Below, piece by piece: positions 37,501 through 47,519 of a DNA stretch of 64,000 nt. The stretch is from NCBI RefSeq assembly GCF_000002075.1, contig NW_004797602.1:35444-99443 (forward strand), in the 5' to 3' direction. Position 1 is the stretch's first letter, and every line of letters begins with the position of its first letter. The notes under the pieces are model-generated. The model saw nothing but the letters and a program-made list of their open reading frames with translations. It ran no database searches and had not been told where the DNA came from. The DNA is from Aplysia californica. Its lineage: Eukaryota; Mollusca; Gastropoda; Aplysiida; Aplysiidae. The position numbers were made by a program, and so were the translations under genes.

Positions 37501-40500
37501 AGTCCACACCCCTGCCGTACGTATTGCCGATATCGGAAAAGATGGGGTGCCTCACTTTTGTTTCGTTCTAACATGATCTGTCATTCATAAGATAGCAATG
37601 CCAATGAAAATTTAATTTTTCCCTTTAGGCCTTTTCTATTTGTTACCTAAGAAATAATTTTCTATTCTAAGAGAATTGGTTCATAAATAAAAAAGTTATT
37701 GGGTTGTAAAGGTTGGCAAAATATGGATGACCCACATATAGGAAAATACTTCTAAACAGAGGACCACGCATTAGCAGATTCTGTAAAACAATCGACGATA
37801 TCTCAGTAATTAACTGGAGTGTAAGAAAGAAACTTGGCAACCCGAAGTGTATTTGGGTGGAGAAATCATTTCTGTCGTCAGAATTTACAAACCATTTCGT
37901 AGTTATTTTGTTATAATTAAAATTTTGGTGTACATATTACGATTTTGCGAAAAAGGGGTGTCGGGATGAGAACATTTAGTAGCAAGAACCATGGAAAAAA
38001 ATTTTTTTGCTTTAAAGCCAACAAAACAATGTGCATATGATAGCCTTATCTCTGCTGAGTAACACAGTTTTTTAATTTTGACAATTCGTTCATAAATTTA
38101 AAAAAGATGATTTTTTAAAGGAATTTTTTTGGGGGGTGACTCTCATATAAGGAAAAAATCCCAAAACACGGTCCACATTTTTGGGTGTTTTGAGGCATTT
38201 TTTATTTAAAATTCCGTAGTAAACGGAATACATGAATGAAACTTGGCAGCCTTTTGTAGTTTTTCCTGCAGAACCTATGTATATCTATAAAGATATTTGA
38301 TGTATCTGCAGTAGTTTTCAAAATATCAGGGGAAATGTGTACAAAAATTTATAGAAATTTTAGGCCAAGGACTTGGGGCAAACATTCAAACTCCTGCTAC
38401 TTTTTATTTTTATTTTTACATATCTACGAAACTTGGCTATCTTTTGTATTTTTTCCTGCAGATTCCAAATCTGCTGTTATTTTTTGTTTGTTTGAAAGGC
38501 TCTTTTATCACTGTGAGCGAAAATGTTGAAAAGGTACCCTGGGTATGTTACTAAAATGGGATATCCATTAACTTTTCTTGCAATATTTTTTGTATAATTG
38601 TATAACATAACATACCAGGTGTGCTCTGTGTAACAGAAGATAAGAGAAAGTGTACTGACCATGTTGGGTTTATTTTAATTTTTTAAAATTTTGCTTGAAC
38701 CTCCTTAGCATTTGAAATACACACAGAACGTGGTTATGGCTCCAGCTCGGTGTCCACAACGCTTTTTCTTGCAGAAGTTTACCAATCTCCGTACTGGTAC
38801 AAAATTGATAGAAAATACTAGTAATAATACATAAAAAAGACCCCTCAGTCACCAATTCTTTAGATTTAATCTATATTTTGTTCCTTGCTAACGAGAAAGC
38901 AATTCTATGAATTTATGTAAGCTACTATACTATGTAGTATTATAATTCCTGTTCCTTGGCACGAAAACTGACGAGTCCACGTAGATCTAGGTCGGGGGAA
39001 TAACAGGATCGAGAGAACCGTCAATATCGATCGATAACACAAGAATATGATCTCTCCTCCCCAATTTTTTTGTATGCAGAAAGTCTTTTTATCATATCCA
39101 AAGCGAATAAATTTCATGCAGGCATAAAGATAAAGCCTAAAAAGTGCTTTTTAGCTTTTGGAAAGCCGAACTGGTGAACATGGTTTCCCCGTCTCTCTCG
39201 CGCAGTAGACTTTCCCCGACCTGTTTCTTTATGACGTCATGGAATTTTTCACTCGTCGCCGGCTAGCCCAACCTACTCAGTGGAATGCCCGAATGCAGTC
39301 GAATTTGGGTGGTGTTTTGCAATGGTACGCAAAAAGTATGCCACATACATTAATGAAATTTGAAGACAATAAAGGAAAAAGGTTGTGAAAAAGAAATCCA
39401 AAATTCCACCAAATCTGGTGTAGCCGAGTGCTCAAACTTTGGACACAAACAGCACCATAACCAAATAACCTACGTGTTTTCTTTTTCGCATGTGACTAGT
39501 TTGACCTCTTTTCTCATTGGCTGCCAAGTTTCGCTTTCATTCTTTGAGAAACAAGCCCGTACGAGTGAATGAAAATAGGGCACCGTGAGAAAACGGGTCC
39601 TGTAAAACAAGCCCGCAGCGCCTAGATGGGAGTCCCCGATTTCGGTCACACTCATCGGCACTGCGTGGGCCTTGCTACATTTTATTTATAGCATCGTATT
39701 ACAACATGGGATCTTTAAGAATATGTTGGCAGCGTGACTAAATAATGGCAAACCTTTCTTTGATAACTTTAGACCATGCCAACCTTAAAAATAAGTTAAT
39801 TCAATCTATCATGCCGTACAATAAAAAATTATTTTCTCCTGTTCAGACACAAACACCCCGAGGTGAGATAAGCTCGCCTCGGAACACCCCCATTGCGATG
39901 TTACAGGGGAACAGAGAGATAAACAACCCGATGTGCGCGCCCGCCATTGCCCTATAAAATAGTAAAATAGATTTAGAGTGACCAATGATCATTGGTCACA
40001 TACATTTGCCGCGAGAGTGAGGGGAAAATGGCCGGTCTCCGTGTGATGCCGCTTAGGATAGGGGGGTAGTCGTGCATTTATGATCGGGTCTAAACAACTA
40101 CTTGACACAAAACGTTCAAATTTGAGCACACTATAGAGGAAAGATAGATCTCTTCCCTTCTTGACGTTGAAATTCAAGCTCCTTATAAATAGTTTTCGGT
40201 ACACCCGATACAAAAGTGTTCCAGACATCAAAAGTATAATTTAAGAGTACGAACTTCAACGTCCCCATATCATTAGTTTGCCCTATTTTCTCATTGGTTG
40301 CTGAGTTTCATTCACATTGGTAAAGAAAGAGAGCAGACCCAGGTTGAAAAAGTTAGTCACCTATGCTACGACCCGGTCCAAAAATTCACCCGCAAACGGA
40401 GACTAAATTTTCGCTGAGCGGGAAAGCCTGATTGGCATTGCTATGTAAGAACTTATCATTGTTATTGAAAACTTAGAAAGGGTTTATGAAATGAAAACAT

Positions 40501-41943
40501 CTAGTTTCACTTTGTCAAAGCGTCCGTTTGGCGAAAAACGGGTGAATTAATTCTTGCGGTCTTGCATCAACAAAACGATGTAATTGAACCCAGTAGAAAT
40601 ATCATAACTGAAACAAAATTTGGAATATTGCTTTCAAATAAAAAGCTGCGCATTCAGAAAGTCATGGATTATGCTCTCGGCCAGTATATGATAAGCTATA
40701 CATTGATTTGCTTTCACTTGTTGGGTGAGTGTAATTTTTTCCATCAAAATTTATTTTTCTAATCACTCTTTCCCATTCTTACCCTTGTAAAGAATGCTTA
40801 TGTTCAAAATTAATCTTTGTTTCATGTTGGAATGTATTCCTCATTCAATTTCATTCAAAATCAATTTGATATATATAAATATCATATTTCACCTAAAGTG
40901 ATGGTTATGCTTATGAAGTTATTTTGTGCTCCACCTGTGTAGCCAAATCGAGCCACAAGTTAATTATGTCTGGACCCCAAAAAAACTACGTCCCGAAAGA
41001 GTTAATGTGTTCTCCGCACTCATATGACCTTATGCAGTTGTGAGCGCCATAAAACACTTTTTACCAAAAAAAAAAAAAAAAAAAGAAGTTGACCACAAAT
41101 CGGGCACTTTCCCCATCTTTCAATATCAATGTTACATTCTTACACAACCTACCAAAAGAAAGGTAAAATGGGTATTTTTGTAGAACCACTCCCGTTTGGC
41201 GTCACATCCACTATCGAAAGTCAGCTCCTTCACCACTTTAATGCCGTAGGATGACGAATAAGTTCAGTTTTTTAAAAGTTAAGGCTTAGTTTTGGGCTTT
41301 TAAAAAAAATGTTTGTAGTAATTAGAGGGGAGTTTCAGGGGGTCTCCCCATGACAAGCGCGAGTACGTAATAACTGTAATGATGTGCCGTAACATCTAAA
41401 GTAACTATTTGCAAAGCTTTTCAAAGCCAAAATCGTATTCAGGGCCCTAAAAAAAACCTATACAGCAACAAAATAATACCCTTTAAGAGACGGGAGTGTT
41501 TCTATAAATTTTTATAAAATCACTCCCGTTTCGCGTCACATCCACTAGATCTACCAAAAGTCAGCTGCTTCATCACTTTAATGCCGTCAGATGACAAATA
41601 AGGTCAGTTTTTTGGGGGTAAGGCTTAGTTACAAGAAAAAAGAAGGAGGTAGCCTACAGTATTGGTGTTTGGGTTAAGGATGAAACAGGTTTTGACACGA
41701 CAATATACAACTACACAACAACAGGCAACAGTAACTCAGTAACAGTAACATCCGAGTTCTTACTGCTACATTCAAAACTTTGGTATAGCATTTACTTTTA
41801 CGAATTATCTGTTGCTTCTGTTGATCTTTCGTTTTACTGACTGGAAACAACAAATCAGTAACAGACGTCATAGTCCGCCTGAATCTTTCATCTACTTTTG
41901 TGAGTGTTGAATCCATTTTGTTAAAATTTGTCGTATCCACCAT
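25351..41943 (-). CDS. TMEM17: Transmembrane protein 17, complete, five coding exons
   Basis: TMEM17 is a membrane subunit of the ciliary transition-zone (MKS/B9) complex, which limits what enters the cilium. Coding exons on the minus strand: 41943-41796, 33231-33128, 30911-30798, 27960-27772 and 25440-25351 (TAA at 25353-25351). All introns are GT-AG and the phases fit, giving 214 aa (human 198). Exon 1 (RFRRTMTSVTDLLFPVSK) is a soluble head; its ATG directly follows an in-frame TGA. Hydrophobic helices lie at about 60-80, 90-109, 127-147 and 157-182. LPLQMALYFN (57-66), RLYLGYLGNL (110-119) and VPELAGSWLLTLLL (123-136) match human LALQMSLYFN, RLYLGYVGNL and VPELAGFWLLSLLL. The tail YHLQQFSDL matches human FHLQDF. 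The exon 1 donor is a weak GTAAAT; GTAAAA six bases earlier keeps the same phase. Introns are enlarged by many transposons. Confidence 0.93.
25501..25576. repeat. (TA)n microsatellite
   Basis: TA run 61 bp upstream (in gene direction) of the last TMEM17 exon, in intron 4. Confidence 0.95.
25606..26532. mobile_element. TTAA-flanked MITE (family CTCTTCATGTCCG)
   Basis: The body 25610-26528 starts CTCTTCATGTCCG and ends CGGACATGAAGAG, a perfect 13-bp TIR, with TTAA at 25606-25609 and 26529-26532. 919 bp, no transposase. Lies in TMEM17 intron 4. Confidence 0.9.
26590..26760 (+). repeat. tRNA-derived SINE
   Basis: Carries GGGTTCGATTCCTGCG, a canonical tRNA B box, near 26650. It starts 60 bp after the TTAA MITE. 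Confidence 0.65.
26930..27110 (-). repeat. Dispersed short repeat, family 2 (minus)
   Basis: AGGAGGACCTACTGTAGTGC and CCTTCCAACCAGCC are the reverse of the family 2 start. Ends against the next TTAA element. Confidence 0.5.
27116..27747. mobile_element. TTAA-flanked MITE 28 bp from a TMEM17 splice donor
   Basis: The body 27120-27743 starts CCCTAGAAGCGC and ends GCGCTTCCAGGG (12-bp TIR, one mismatch), with TTAA at 27116-27119 and 27744-27747. Its right end is three copies of TATATAGGGCsTGCGCGCTT (about 27630-27745). The body stops 28 bp before exon 4 of TMEM17 (low end 27772), on the intron side. Confidence 0.85.
28127..29746. mobile_element. TTAA-flanked MITE, outer element of a nest
   Basis: It starts CCCTTCCAGGCCC at 28131 and ends CCGGAAGGG at 29742, with TTAA at 28127-28130 and 29743-29746. 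The original element is only about 300 bp (28131-28292 plus 29608-29742); the rest is a second TTAA element inserted inside it. Confidence 0.8.
28293..29611. mobile_element. TTAA-flanked element nested in the outer MITE
   Basis: The body 28297-29607 starts CTCACTGAGCAC and ends GTGCTCAGTGAG (perfect 12-bp TIR), with TTAA at 28293-28296 and 29608-29611. A plus-strand frame at 28800-28885 (RFIETLDNFGEDLSDSEVSH) resembles the acidic start of piggyBac-like transposases, so this is probably an internally deleted copy. About 1.3 kb; younger than its host element. Confidence 0.88.
29785..29905 (-). repeat. Dispersed short repeat, family 2 (minus)
   Basis: TAGTAGCACCCTCCAACCAC and CCAGACAGAAACAATAGGG are the reverse complement of the family 2 start and middle. 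Confidence 0.6.
30230..30440 (-). repeat. SINE body (minus)
   Basis: CTTTGACCCAGCCTGTCATG and CTCCCCATCTGGGAACTGAA read in reverse as the tRNA-SINE head and body seen at 17237 and 24068. Confidence 0.5.
31062..31904. mobile_element. TA-flanked pogo/Tigger-like MITE, copy 1
   Basis: The body 31064-31902 starts CAGTGGAACTCGGATTCAAC and ends GTTGAATCCGAGTTCCACTG; the TIRs are at least 20 bp and exact, with TA at both sides. CAGT ends plus TA target fit the pogo/Tigger branch of Tc1/mariner. 839 bp, no transposase. Lies in TMEM17 intron 2. Confidence 0.9.
31513..31540. repeat. (AC)n microsatellite
   Basis: A short AC run inside the pogo-like MITE. Confidence 0.9.
32151..32911. mobile_element. 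TA-flanked MITE with GGGGGTGCCCA ends
   Basis: The body 32153-32909 starts GGGGGTGCCCATTAG and ends CTTTAGTGGGCACCCCC, with further inverted similarity (GCAATCGGG against CCCGATCGC). TA lies on both sides. 757 bp, non-coding, in TMEM17 intron 2. Superfamily uncertain. Confidence 0.75.
33378..34454. mobile_element. Harbinger-like MITE with TAA duplication
   Basis: The body 33381-34451 starts GGCCTCTACCGCACAATGAC and ends with the inverse of GGCTACGACCGCAGTACGAC, and is flanked by TAA at 33378-33380 and 34452-34454. A 3-bp TWA target duplication is typical of PIF/Harbinger. 1071 bp, no transposase. Lies in TMEM17 intron 1, 147 bp from exon 2. Confidence 0.8.
34455..34500 (-). repeat. Family 1 repeat end (minus)
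   Basis: GTTTTACAGCGTTTGCAACT and GCATAAGGTCATATGAGTGC are the reverse of the family 1 end. It abuts the Harbinger-like element. Confidence 0.7.
34549..34980 (-). repeat. tRNA-derived SINE, 430-480 bp type (minus)
   Basis: In reverse it runs from a tRNA-like head (GCTCTCGTGGTCTGTAGGTT, TCAAATCCGGGACC reversed) through a pyrimidine-rich body to TTGGACCACTAAGGGATC reversed. It matches copies at 36932 and 63353. The purine-rich part makes spurious open frames. Confidence 0.75.
35796..36628. mobile_element. TA-flanked pogo/Tigger-like MITE, copy 2
   Basis: Starts CAGTGGAACTCGGATTCAAC, ends CGAGTTCCACTG; TA at 35794-35795 and 36629-36630. Similar along its length to copy 1 at 31064-31902, in the same orientation (shared TTGTGTAGATAATTACAGGC and AGCCTAGCATACGGCAACTT). 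833 bp, in TMEM17 intron 1. Confidence 0.9.
36932..37432 (+). repeat. tRNA-derived SINE, 430-480 bp type, containing the assembly gap
   Basis: The head GGGCTTAGAGGTTAAGGTAT with CCGGCTTCGAATCCGGG is a clear tRNA-like promoter (B box). The body ends TAAGAGTAGGCTTCGGCC. A 100-N gap interrupts the pyrimidine-rich middle. Confidence 0.8.
37099..37198. other. Assembly gap, 100 N
   Basis: Exactly 100 N characters. Two sister SINE copies suggest the true missing length is small, so this is probably a nominal gap size. Confidence 0.99.
37463..41005. mobile_element. TTAA-flanked element, long copy (family CTCTTTCC)
   Basis: The body 37467-41001 starts CTCTTTCCAGACGTATCACG, ends TACGTCCCGAAAGAG, with TTAA at 37463-37466 and 41002-41005. 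The outer parts match the short copy at 16202-16840 in inverted orientation over several hundred bp. No intact transposase frame. The interior could be element DNA or later insertions. Contains ATGACGTCAT at 39231-39240. Lies in TMEM17 intron 1. Confidence 0.8.
41008..41062 (+). repeat. Family 1 repeat 3' end
   Basis: CACTCATATGACCTTATGCA and GAGCGCCATAAAAC followed by an A-rich stretch, a 5'-truncated family 1 copy right after the TTAA element. Confidence 0.75.
41187..41632. repeat. Direct repeat pair, about 110 bp each
   Basis: 41187-41295 and 41520-41632 share CACTCCCGTTTGGCGTCACA / CACTCCCGTTTCGCGTCACA, then ACTTTAATGCCGT and TAAGGCTTAGTT. Offset about 333 bp. In TMEM17 intron 1, ending about 160 bp from exon 1. 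Confidence 0.7.
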
Positions 41944-42560
41944 TCAGTCACGTGATGTAAACAGTCTGCCTTCCGTCAAATACCGTCAAAGAATGTACAT
42001 AATAGTCGTTTAAATAGCACATCACTTCCGCGAAAAGGAGAAGAAAACTGCGAAATAGATTTTGTCCGAACTCGAATGAAACGACCAATGAAACGGATTG
42101 TGACATCCGCGAACTTTGAAAGCATAAACAGCGACGGATCCCAAACAGCGATATTATTGTATAGAGATCTACGATTTCATGAAAGGTAAAAACCTTATTT
42201 TTATGGTGTGAAAGAAGGAATGCAGTGGATGAAAGCGAGTTAAATTGGGTTCAGTATTTCAAATAGATTGCACTTTTATTTTTTCACGTGTACTTCGTGT
42301 TATCATTAGTAAATTAGGCTAAGACGCTAAGTTACCAAAGCTGATTGGTGGTTTTTAGATTTTAGAACTTGCAAAGTGATCAGAGGTGGCCATATTTTTA
42401 AGACAATGTCATAAAAAAAGGAGTCAAATCATTGGAGGTTTATTCAGAAACTGAGAAAGCTTCCACAATATATAATTCAGGCTGAACTACAATATATTAT
42501 GATGTAGAAAGGCCTCCTCTATTCTCACCCGGAGTGAGAATGGCCACCTCTGTTCTCACC
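41944..42560 (-). promoter_or_regulatory. Presumed TMEM17 upstream region
   Basis: This is the 5' flank of the TMEM17 start codon. CACGTG lies at 41949-41954, just before the ATG. No TATA box and no full RFX X-box (expected for ciliary genes) was identified by eye. Transcription start unknown. Confidence 0.35.
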
Positions 42561-42564
42561 CGGA

Positions 42565-43971
42565 GTGAGAATAGTGCAGGCGAGTCTTGTGGCTATTCTC
42601 ACCCGGTGCGCGTTCACCAAATTTTGCGTTCACCCTAAACCACAGAATTCTACACTGTGATAACAGAAAAATTGTAGACTTCTGTGCCGTGAGCAAACGT
42701 TCCATTACAACTGTAGCCTACTAAAAGCGTACAATTTTGTCTGTGGGCAGTGGAGAGAGAAAGAGAGAGAGGAGTAGCGCGAGAATTTCCTGGCAAAACA
42801 AAATGGCGACCCGCGTAGTTCGGCTCGATTCGAAAAGTTAAATAGCCGTAGCATCTTTGTAGACAACCAAATTAATTTACTTTTGTGTTTTAACATCATT
42901 TTTTAACTTTGTTTTGGTCAATTTGATCGTCCACACCGATAGACAGTATTCAGAAAGAGACAGAGAGAGAGAGAAGAGGGGAGGAGTTGATCTTGCGAGA
43001 ACTTCCGGGCGGGTGAGAATAGCCACTTTCAGTGAGAATAGTGCAGGCGAGTCTTGTGGCTATTCTTACCCGGTGCGCGTTCACCAAATTTTGCGTTCAC
43101 CCTAAACCACAGAATTCTACACTGATAACAGAAAAATTGTAGAATTCTGTGCCGTGAACAAACGTTCTATTACAACTGTAGCCTACTAAAAGCGTATGAT
43201 TTTGTCTGTGGGCAGTGGAGAGAGAAAGAGAGAGAGGAGTAGCGCGAGAATTTCCGGGCAAAACAAAATGGTGACCCGCGTAGTTCGGCTCGATTCGAAA
43301 AGTTAAATAGCCGTAGCATCTTTGTAGACAACCAAATTAAATTTACTTTTGTGTTTTAACATCATTTTTTAACTTTGTTTTGGTCAATTTGATCGTCCAC
43401 ACCAATAGTCTCAATAGACAGTATTCAGAAAGAGACAGAGAGAGAGAGAAGAGGGGAGGAGTTGATCTTGCGAGAACTTCCGGGCGGGTGAGAATAGCCA
43501 CTTTCAGTGAGAATAGTGCAGGCGAGTCTTGTGGCTATTCTTACCCGGTGCGCGTTCACCAAATTTTGCGTTCACCCTAAACCACAGAATTCTACACTGA
43601 TAACAGAAAAATTGTAGAATTCTGTGCCGTGAACAAACGTTCTATTACAACTGTAGCCTACTAAAAGCGTATGATTTTGTCTGTGGGCAGTGGAGAGAGA
43701 AAGAGAGAGAGGAGTAGCGCGAGAATTTCCGGGCAAAACAAAATGGTGACCCGCGTAGTTCGGCTCGATTCGAAAAGTTAAATAGCCGTAGCATCTTTGT
43801 AGACAACCAAATTAAATTTACTTTTGTGTTTTAACATCATTTTTTAACTTTGTTTTGGTCAATTTGATCGTCCACACCAATAGACAGTATTCAGAAAGAG
43901 ACAGAGAGAGAGAGAAGAGGGGAGGAGTTGATCTTGCGAGAACTTCCGGGCGGGTGAGAATAGCCACTTTC
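42565..43971. repeat. Tandem array, three units of 467-475 bp
   Basis: Unit starts (GTGAGAATAGTGCAGGCGAG) fall at 42565, 43032 and 43507. Units are nearly identical, so expansion is recent. Each carries GGTGCGCGTTCACC, an inverted pair around GTAGAATTCTGTG and its complement, GAGAGAAAGAGAGAGAGG, and CAAAATGG near CGCGTAGTTCGGC. Identical short open frames in each unit are repeat products. It begins about 620 bp upstream of TMEM17. Confidence 0.92.
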
Positions 43972-44269
43972 ATGTAGAAATGAGGGCTACTAGATCTAGA
44001 TCTAATCTTATCTAGTACTGGCGTTTCAAATAGCATGGGAGCTATATTCAGAATGCGGCGTTTCAAATCAAATAGCTCGGGGGAGCTATTCAGAAAGTGG
44101 CTTTACAAATAGCACAGGAGCTACTATTCAGAACGCAGCATTGCAAATAGCGCCTGCCAAAAAATTATGGCAGTTTAGCCCTCAAGAAAAAAAATTAATA
44201 CATCTGTGTTTAAGTGCTTAAGAAAAAATTTACTGAATACACTGAAGATGGACTTATCTAGATCAAAAA

Positions 44270-45638
44270 CCTATCAGTAGAGCTGGGTTTTCTTAAAATT
44301 TTAGAATTGCGAGCAAGCTGCTCGCTCCAAGTGAAACTTTACGAGTAGGCTTGAGTTCTTGCAGGCTGTGACGTCAGCACCATGTGACCTCAGTGACATC
44401 ACATACTGTTTCGCGCCAAAGGCCGACAGTGTTACTGTTCCTTCTTTTTCTTTTGACTTTTTTTCCCCTCCACCCCTTTAAAATTAAAAAGAAGCCTCCC
44501 TCTCCCTCCCTCTCTCTCTCTCTCTCTCTCTCACTCCCCACCCCACACACTCACACATAAAACAGAAGTACTTAAGTTAAGAAATTAGGAAAGTCGAGCG
44601 TTCAACAAATGCATTGGCAGGTCGTGCATAACACACTCTAAAGTCCAAAACCAATCATAGTCTGATATGAGCAGCCAAAATCACATGTGCCACTACAGCC
44701 CGATCGTGTTAGCCTAGATTAAAAACTAGCTCTACCGACTGCGGGGGTTAGAAGTAGACACCCAAACCATTTGCTTTTGGCGCTTACTACTCACATAGTA
44801 CATTACAACGTGTTGCCTCCATTGACTGGCAACACTTCCTGTGTTTCCCATTCATAAATTAATGCATTAACCCTCCGCTCGTCTCACGCGCCGTCACCGA
44901 GTGCTCACCCTGCCCACAGCCATCCCCAGTAGACAGACCGACACCCCTTAGCCCCCACCCCCTTTCAATCACGCAGCATCTCAATGGCTGAACGACAGGC
45001 TAGCCTACCTAACACTAGGCCACCCTATAACCTTTCACCCTAGGCTTAGAGACTCCCATCTATTCATGAATAGCACCATCAATGACCTATGAACTGAGTT
45101 GAAGCTAAAGGCCTAGATATAGGATAATAAGAACAACTCTGAATCGATTCACTGAGTTGCCTCCGCACCATATGGTATCAACTCCTGAATCGATTCACTG
45201 AGTTGCGAGTAGACATGATCGCATCCACTGCATTAAATATAGTGTCAACTCCTGAATCGATTCACTGAGTTGCGAGTGGACGTGATCGCATCCACCGCAC
45301 TAAATATAGTGTCAACTTCTGATTCGATTCAATGAGTTGCGAGCAGCAAGTGAGTTGCTCTGAGGTGAATCTCCGGTGTTGCCGCTCGCTGCTCACTGAC
45401 AGGCTTTTCACTTGCAAACTACTGCTTCTCATAGAAAGGCTGGTTGTATTTGGTCTTGGCATCATAAACTGCCGTGGGCTCATTACATTTTAACAATTAA
45501 GATTGAGATTCATAGTAGAAATTCTTTGCTGCAACTCTGAATCACTGAATTGCACTGAGTTGAACTGAGTTGCTCAAGTGAGTTGGGAGTTGCGAGCAGT
45601 GAACGGAATTGATATCGGGATCCAGCTCTACCAATCAG
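44270..45638. mobile_element. hAT-like MITE with near-perfect 8-bp duplication
   Basis: The body 44278-45630 starts TAGAGCTGGG and ends CCAGCTCTA. Flanks are CCTATCAG (44270-44277) and CCAATCAG (45631-45638), differing at one base. No transposase; contains a TC run near 44505 and a GAATCGATTCACTGAGTTGC tandem array. Confidence 0.75.
45140..45345. repeat. Minisatellite, about 65 bp unit
   Basis: Three to four imperfect copies of CAACTCCTGAATCGATTCAC, GAGTTGCGAGTAGAC and GATCGCATCCACTGCA. Lies in the hAT-like element. Confidence 0.85.
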
Positions 45639-45639
45639 G

Positions 45640-47300
45640 CATGAATGAAATTCGTACTTTCCGACATAGGATCATTCCGACATTGCATAGATAGGCCTAC
45701 TTTTTTTTTTCACCGTCAGGCCAATGTTTTTATTCTCACATTTTCCTGTAGGAAGTGGTTGTTCTCTGTCTTGCTATTCTCACCCCTCCCTTGTTTTAAA
45801 TTTAATGGCACAAGAACTAAAACCCTTGCAAATCTATTGTTTTCAAGTAAATATCGATCCTAATTGCCGAAACATCTAGATCTAGATCTAATCATTGTGA
45901 AATGCAGAGGGGCATGCCCCCCTGAAAACCCAGGTCAGGAGGGGGGGGGGGGAGGAGGGGGGTGGGCTGAAACCCACCATGTTGTTAAAATCAACTCAAA
46001 TATTAGAACTACTATTTTCAAATATCAATAACTCAATAACTATTGATTCGCAGCAAAAATGTAGGCCATATATATATTCATTTTCAGCATGCAAAATATT
46101 AGATCTACTAGAAAAGAAAGTATAAAACGTGAACATGAGACGGGTGCATGATGAGTAAAAAAAACCTTTTGTATTCTTTTACTTTCTCTCCCGTCTCATA
46201 CACTTGGCTACCAGTTGTCCTTTTTCTACTATATTGATTGGCCACACGTGAATCAACTTCATTTCCATTGCAAATGAAGTTTTTTAAATGTTTGATTGTT
46301 CTTAATTCAGAGCTATATTATATATAATAATAATATCACACTCTATGCCTAACCGCGTAATAATTTGCATGCTTTGGATCAATCGGGGGGGGGGGGGGGG
46401 GGGAGGGGTTCTGTGGGGCCTGCTCCCCGTGGGATAAAAAAAGATCTTGGGGGTTACAGGGGGGCATGCACCCCTGTCTTTACCTATAATTTGATATTTT
46501 ACAGTAAAAGGTAAATGGAAATTTTCTTGAAAATAGTTGATTTGTGACAATTTTGGCAGCTTTGTGTTATCTGCAGCAAACAATACTACTGCAGTTTGAC
46601 CCCCGAAGCTGTTCATCTGTGTGCAGGAGTGAAAGTAAAAATTTTCCCCATCTCTTCTTATTTTCGTATGACTTCACTCCCTCTACGGCAACAACCCTCC
46701 CCCTAGATTTGTAGACCAGTCCTGGCACTAACCTCATCATAATGCTCCAGCGATGAAGTTACCAGAATACAGTAGAACATGACTATAGAGGCCACCGCTG
46801 CAGCAGGACCTTATTGGAATCCCCTTTTTTTGTCTCTATCAAACTCAATTAACTGTGCTAGGGTCGGTGTAAGGAAAGGCCCGAACTTGGATACACAGAT
46901 ACCAGGAGAGATCAAGCGAGCTCTAGCGTAGGGGTGGGGGGTGTAGATAGACTCCAAACAGGCAGTCAGCGATGCAGTGTTGTGATTAACCAGTCCTGTG
47001 ATGAGTGAAGTGGGGCGGAGAGATGCGGGTGAGCCACTCCAAAAGTGATACCGGTAGTGCCATAGCCTTAGGCCTAGGCTAGGCCTATTTAAAAAGACAG
47101 TAAAAGAAAGAGGAGAACGAGTAGTGTGTTATTTTTCGGCAATAACAATTCCCCTTTGCATTCCTATAGCGGGAACATGCCTACAGCGGGATTTTTGCTC
47201 TGGAGCTAAAAGTCCCGATATAGCAAAAGATCAAATCAAATCTTAAAAATCACAGTGTCTTTCTTCAATGGCTGACAAAGAAAGAACAAGTGAAATCTGG
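45640..47300. other. Unassigned intergenic stretch
   Basis: G-rich blocks at 45930-45960 and 46385-46403 and an inverted GGGGCATGC motif pair (about 45910 and 46460) suggest another repeat, but ends could not be set. No gene seen. Confidence 0.4.
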
Positions 47301-47301
47301 C

Positions 47302-47515
47302 CTGGAAGAAGACTTAGAAGTAGAGAAGTAGAAGCACGGCGCAAATCAGATGGGTCATGTGACTACATAAAATCTGGGCGTGTCTATATGCGCGTGCACC
47401 AATTTAACCCTTTTTTCTGGAAGAAGACTTAGAAGTAGAAGCGCGGCGCAAATCAGACGGGTCACGTGACTACGTAAAATCTGGCCATGTCTATATGCGC
47501 GTGCACCAATTTAAA
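47302..47515. repeat. Tandem duplication, about 113 bp unit
   Basis: Two adjacent copies share TGGAAGAAGACTTAGAAGTA, CGGCGCAAATCAGA and TGTCTATATGCGCGTGCACC. Confidence 0.85.
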
Positions 47516-47519
47516 CAAT

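Noticed and set aside
39231-39240. ATGACGTCAT, a CRE-type site
   Set aside because: A 10-base palindrome inside a transposable element; no gene start nearby, so a role cannot be supported.
42914-43580. Two near-identical 63-66 residue open frames
   Set aside because: They arise once per unit of the 470-bp tandem array; no start context or homology.
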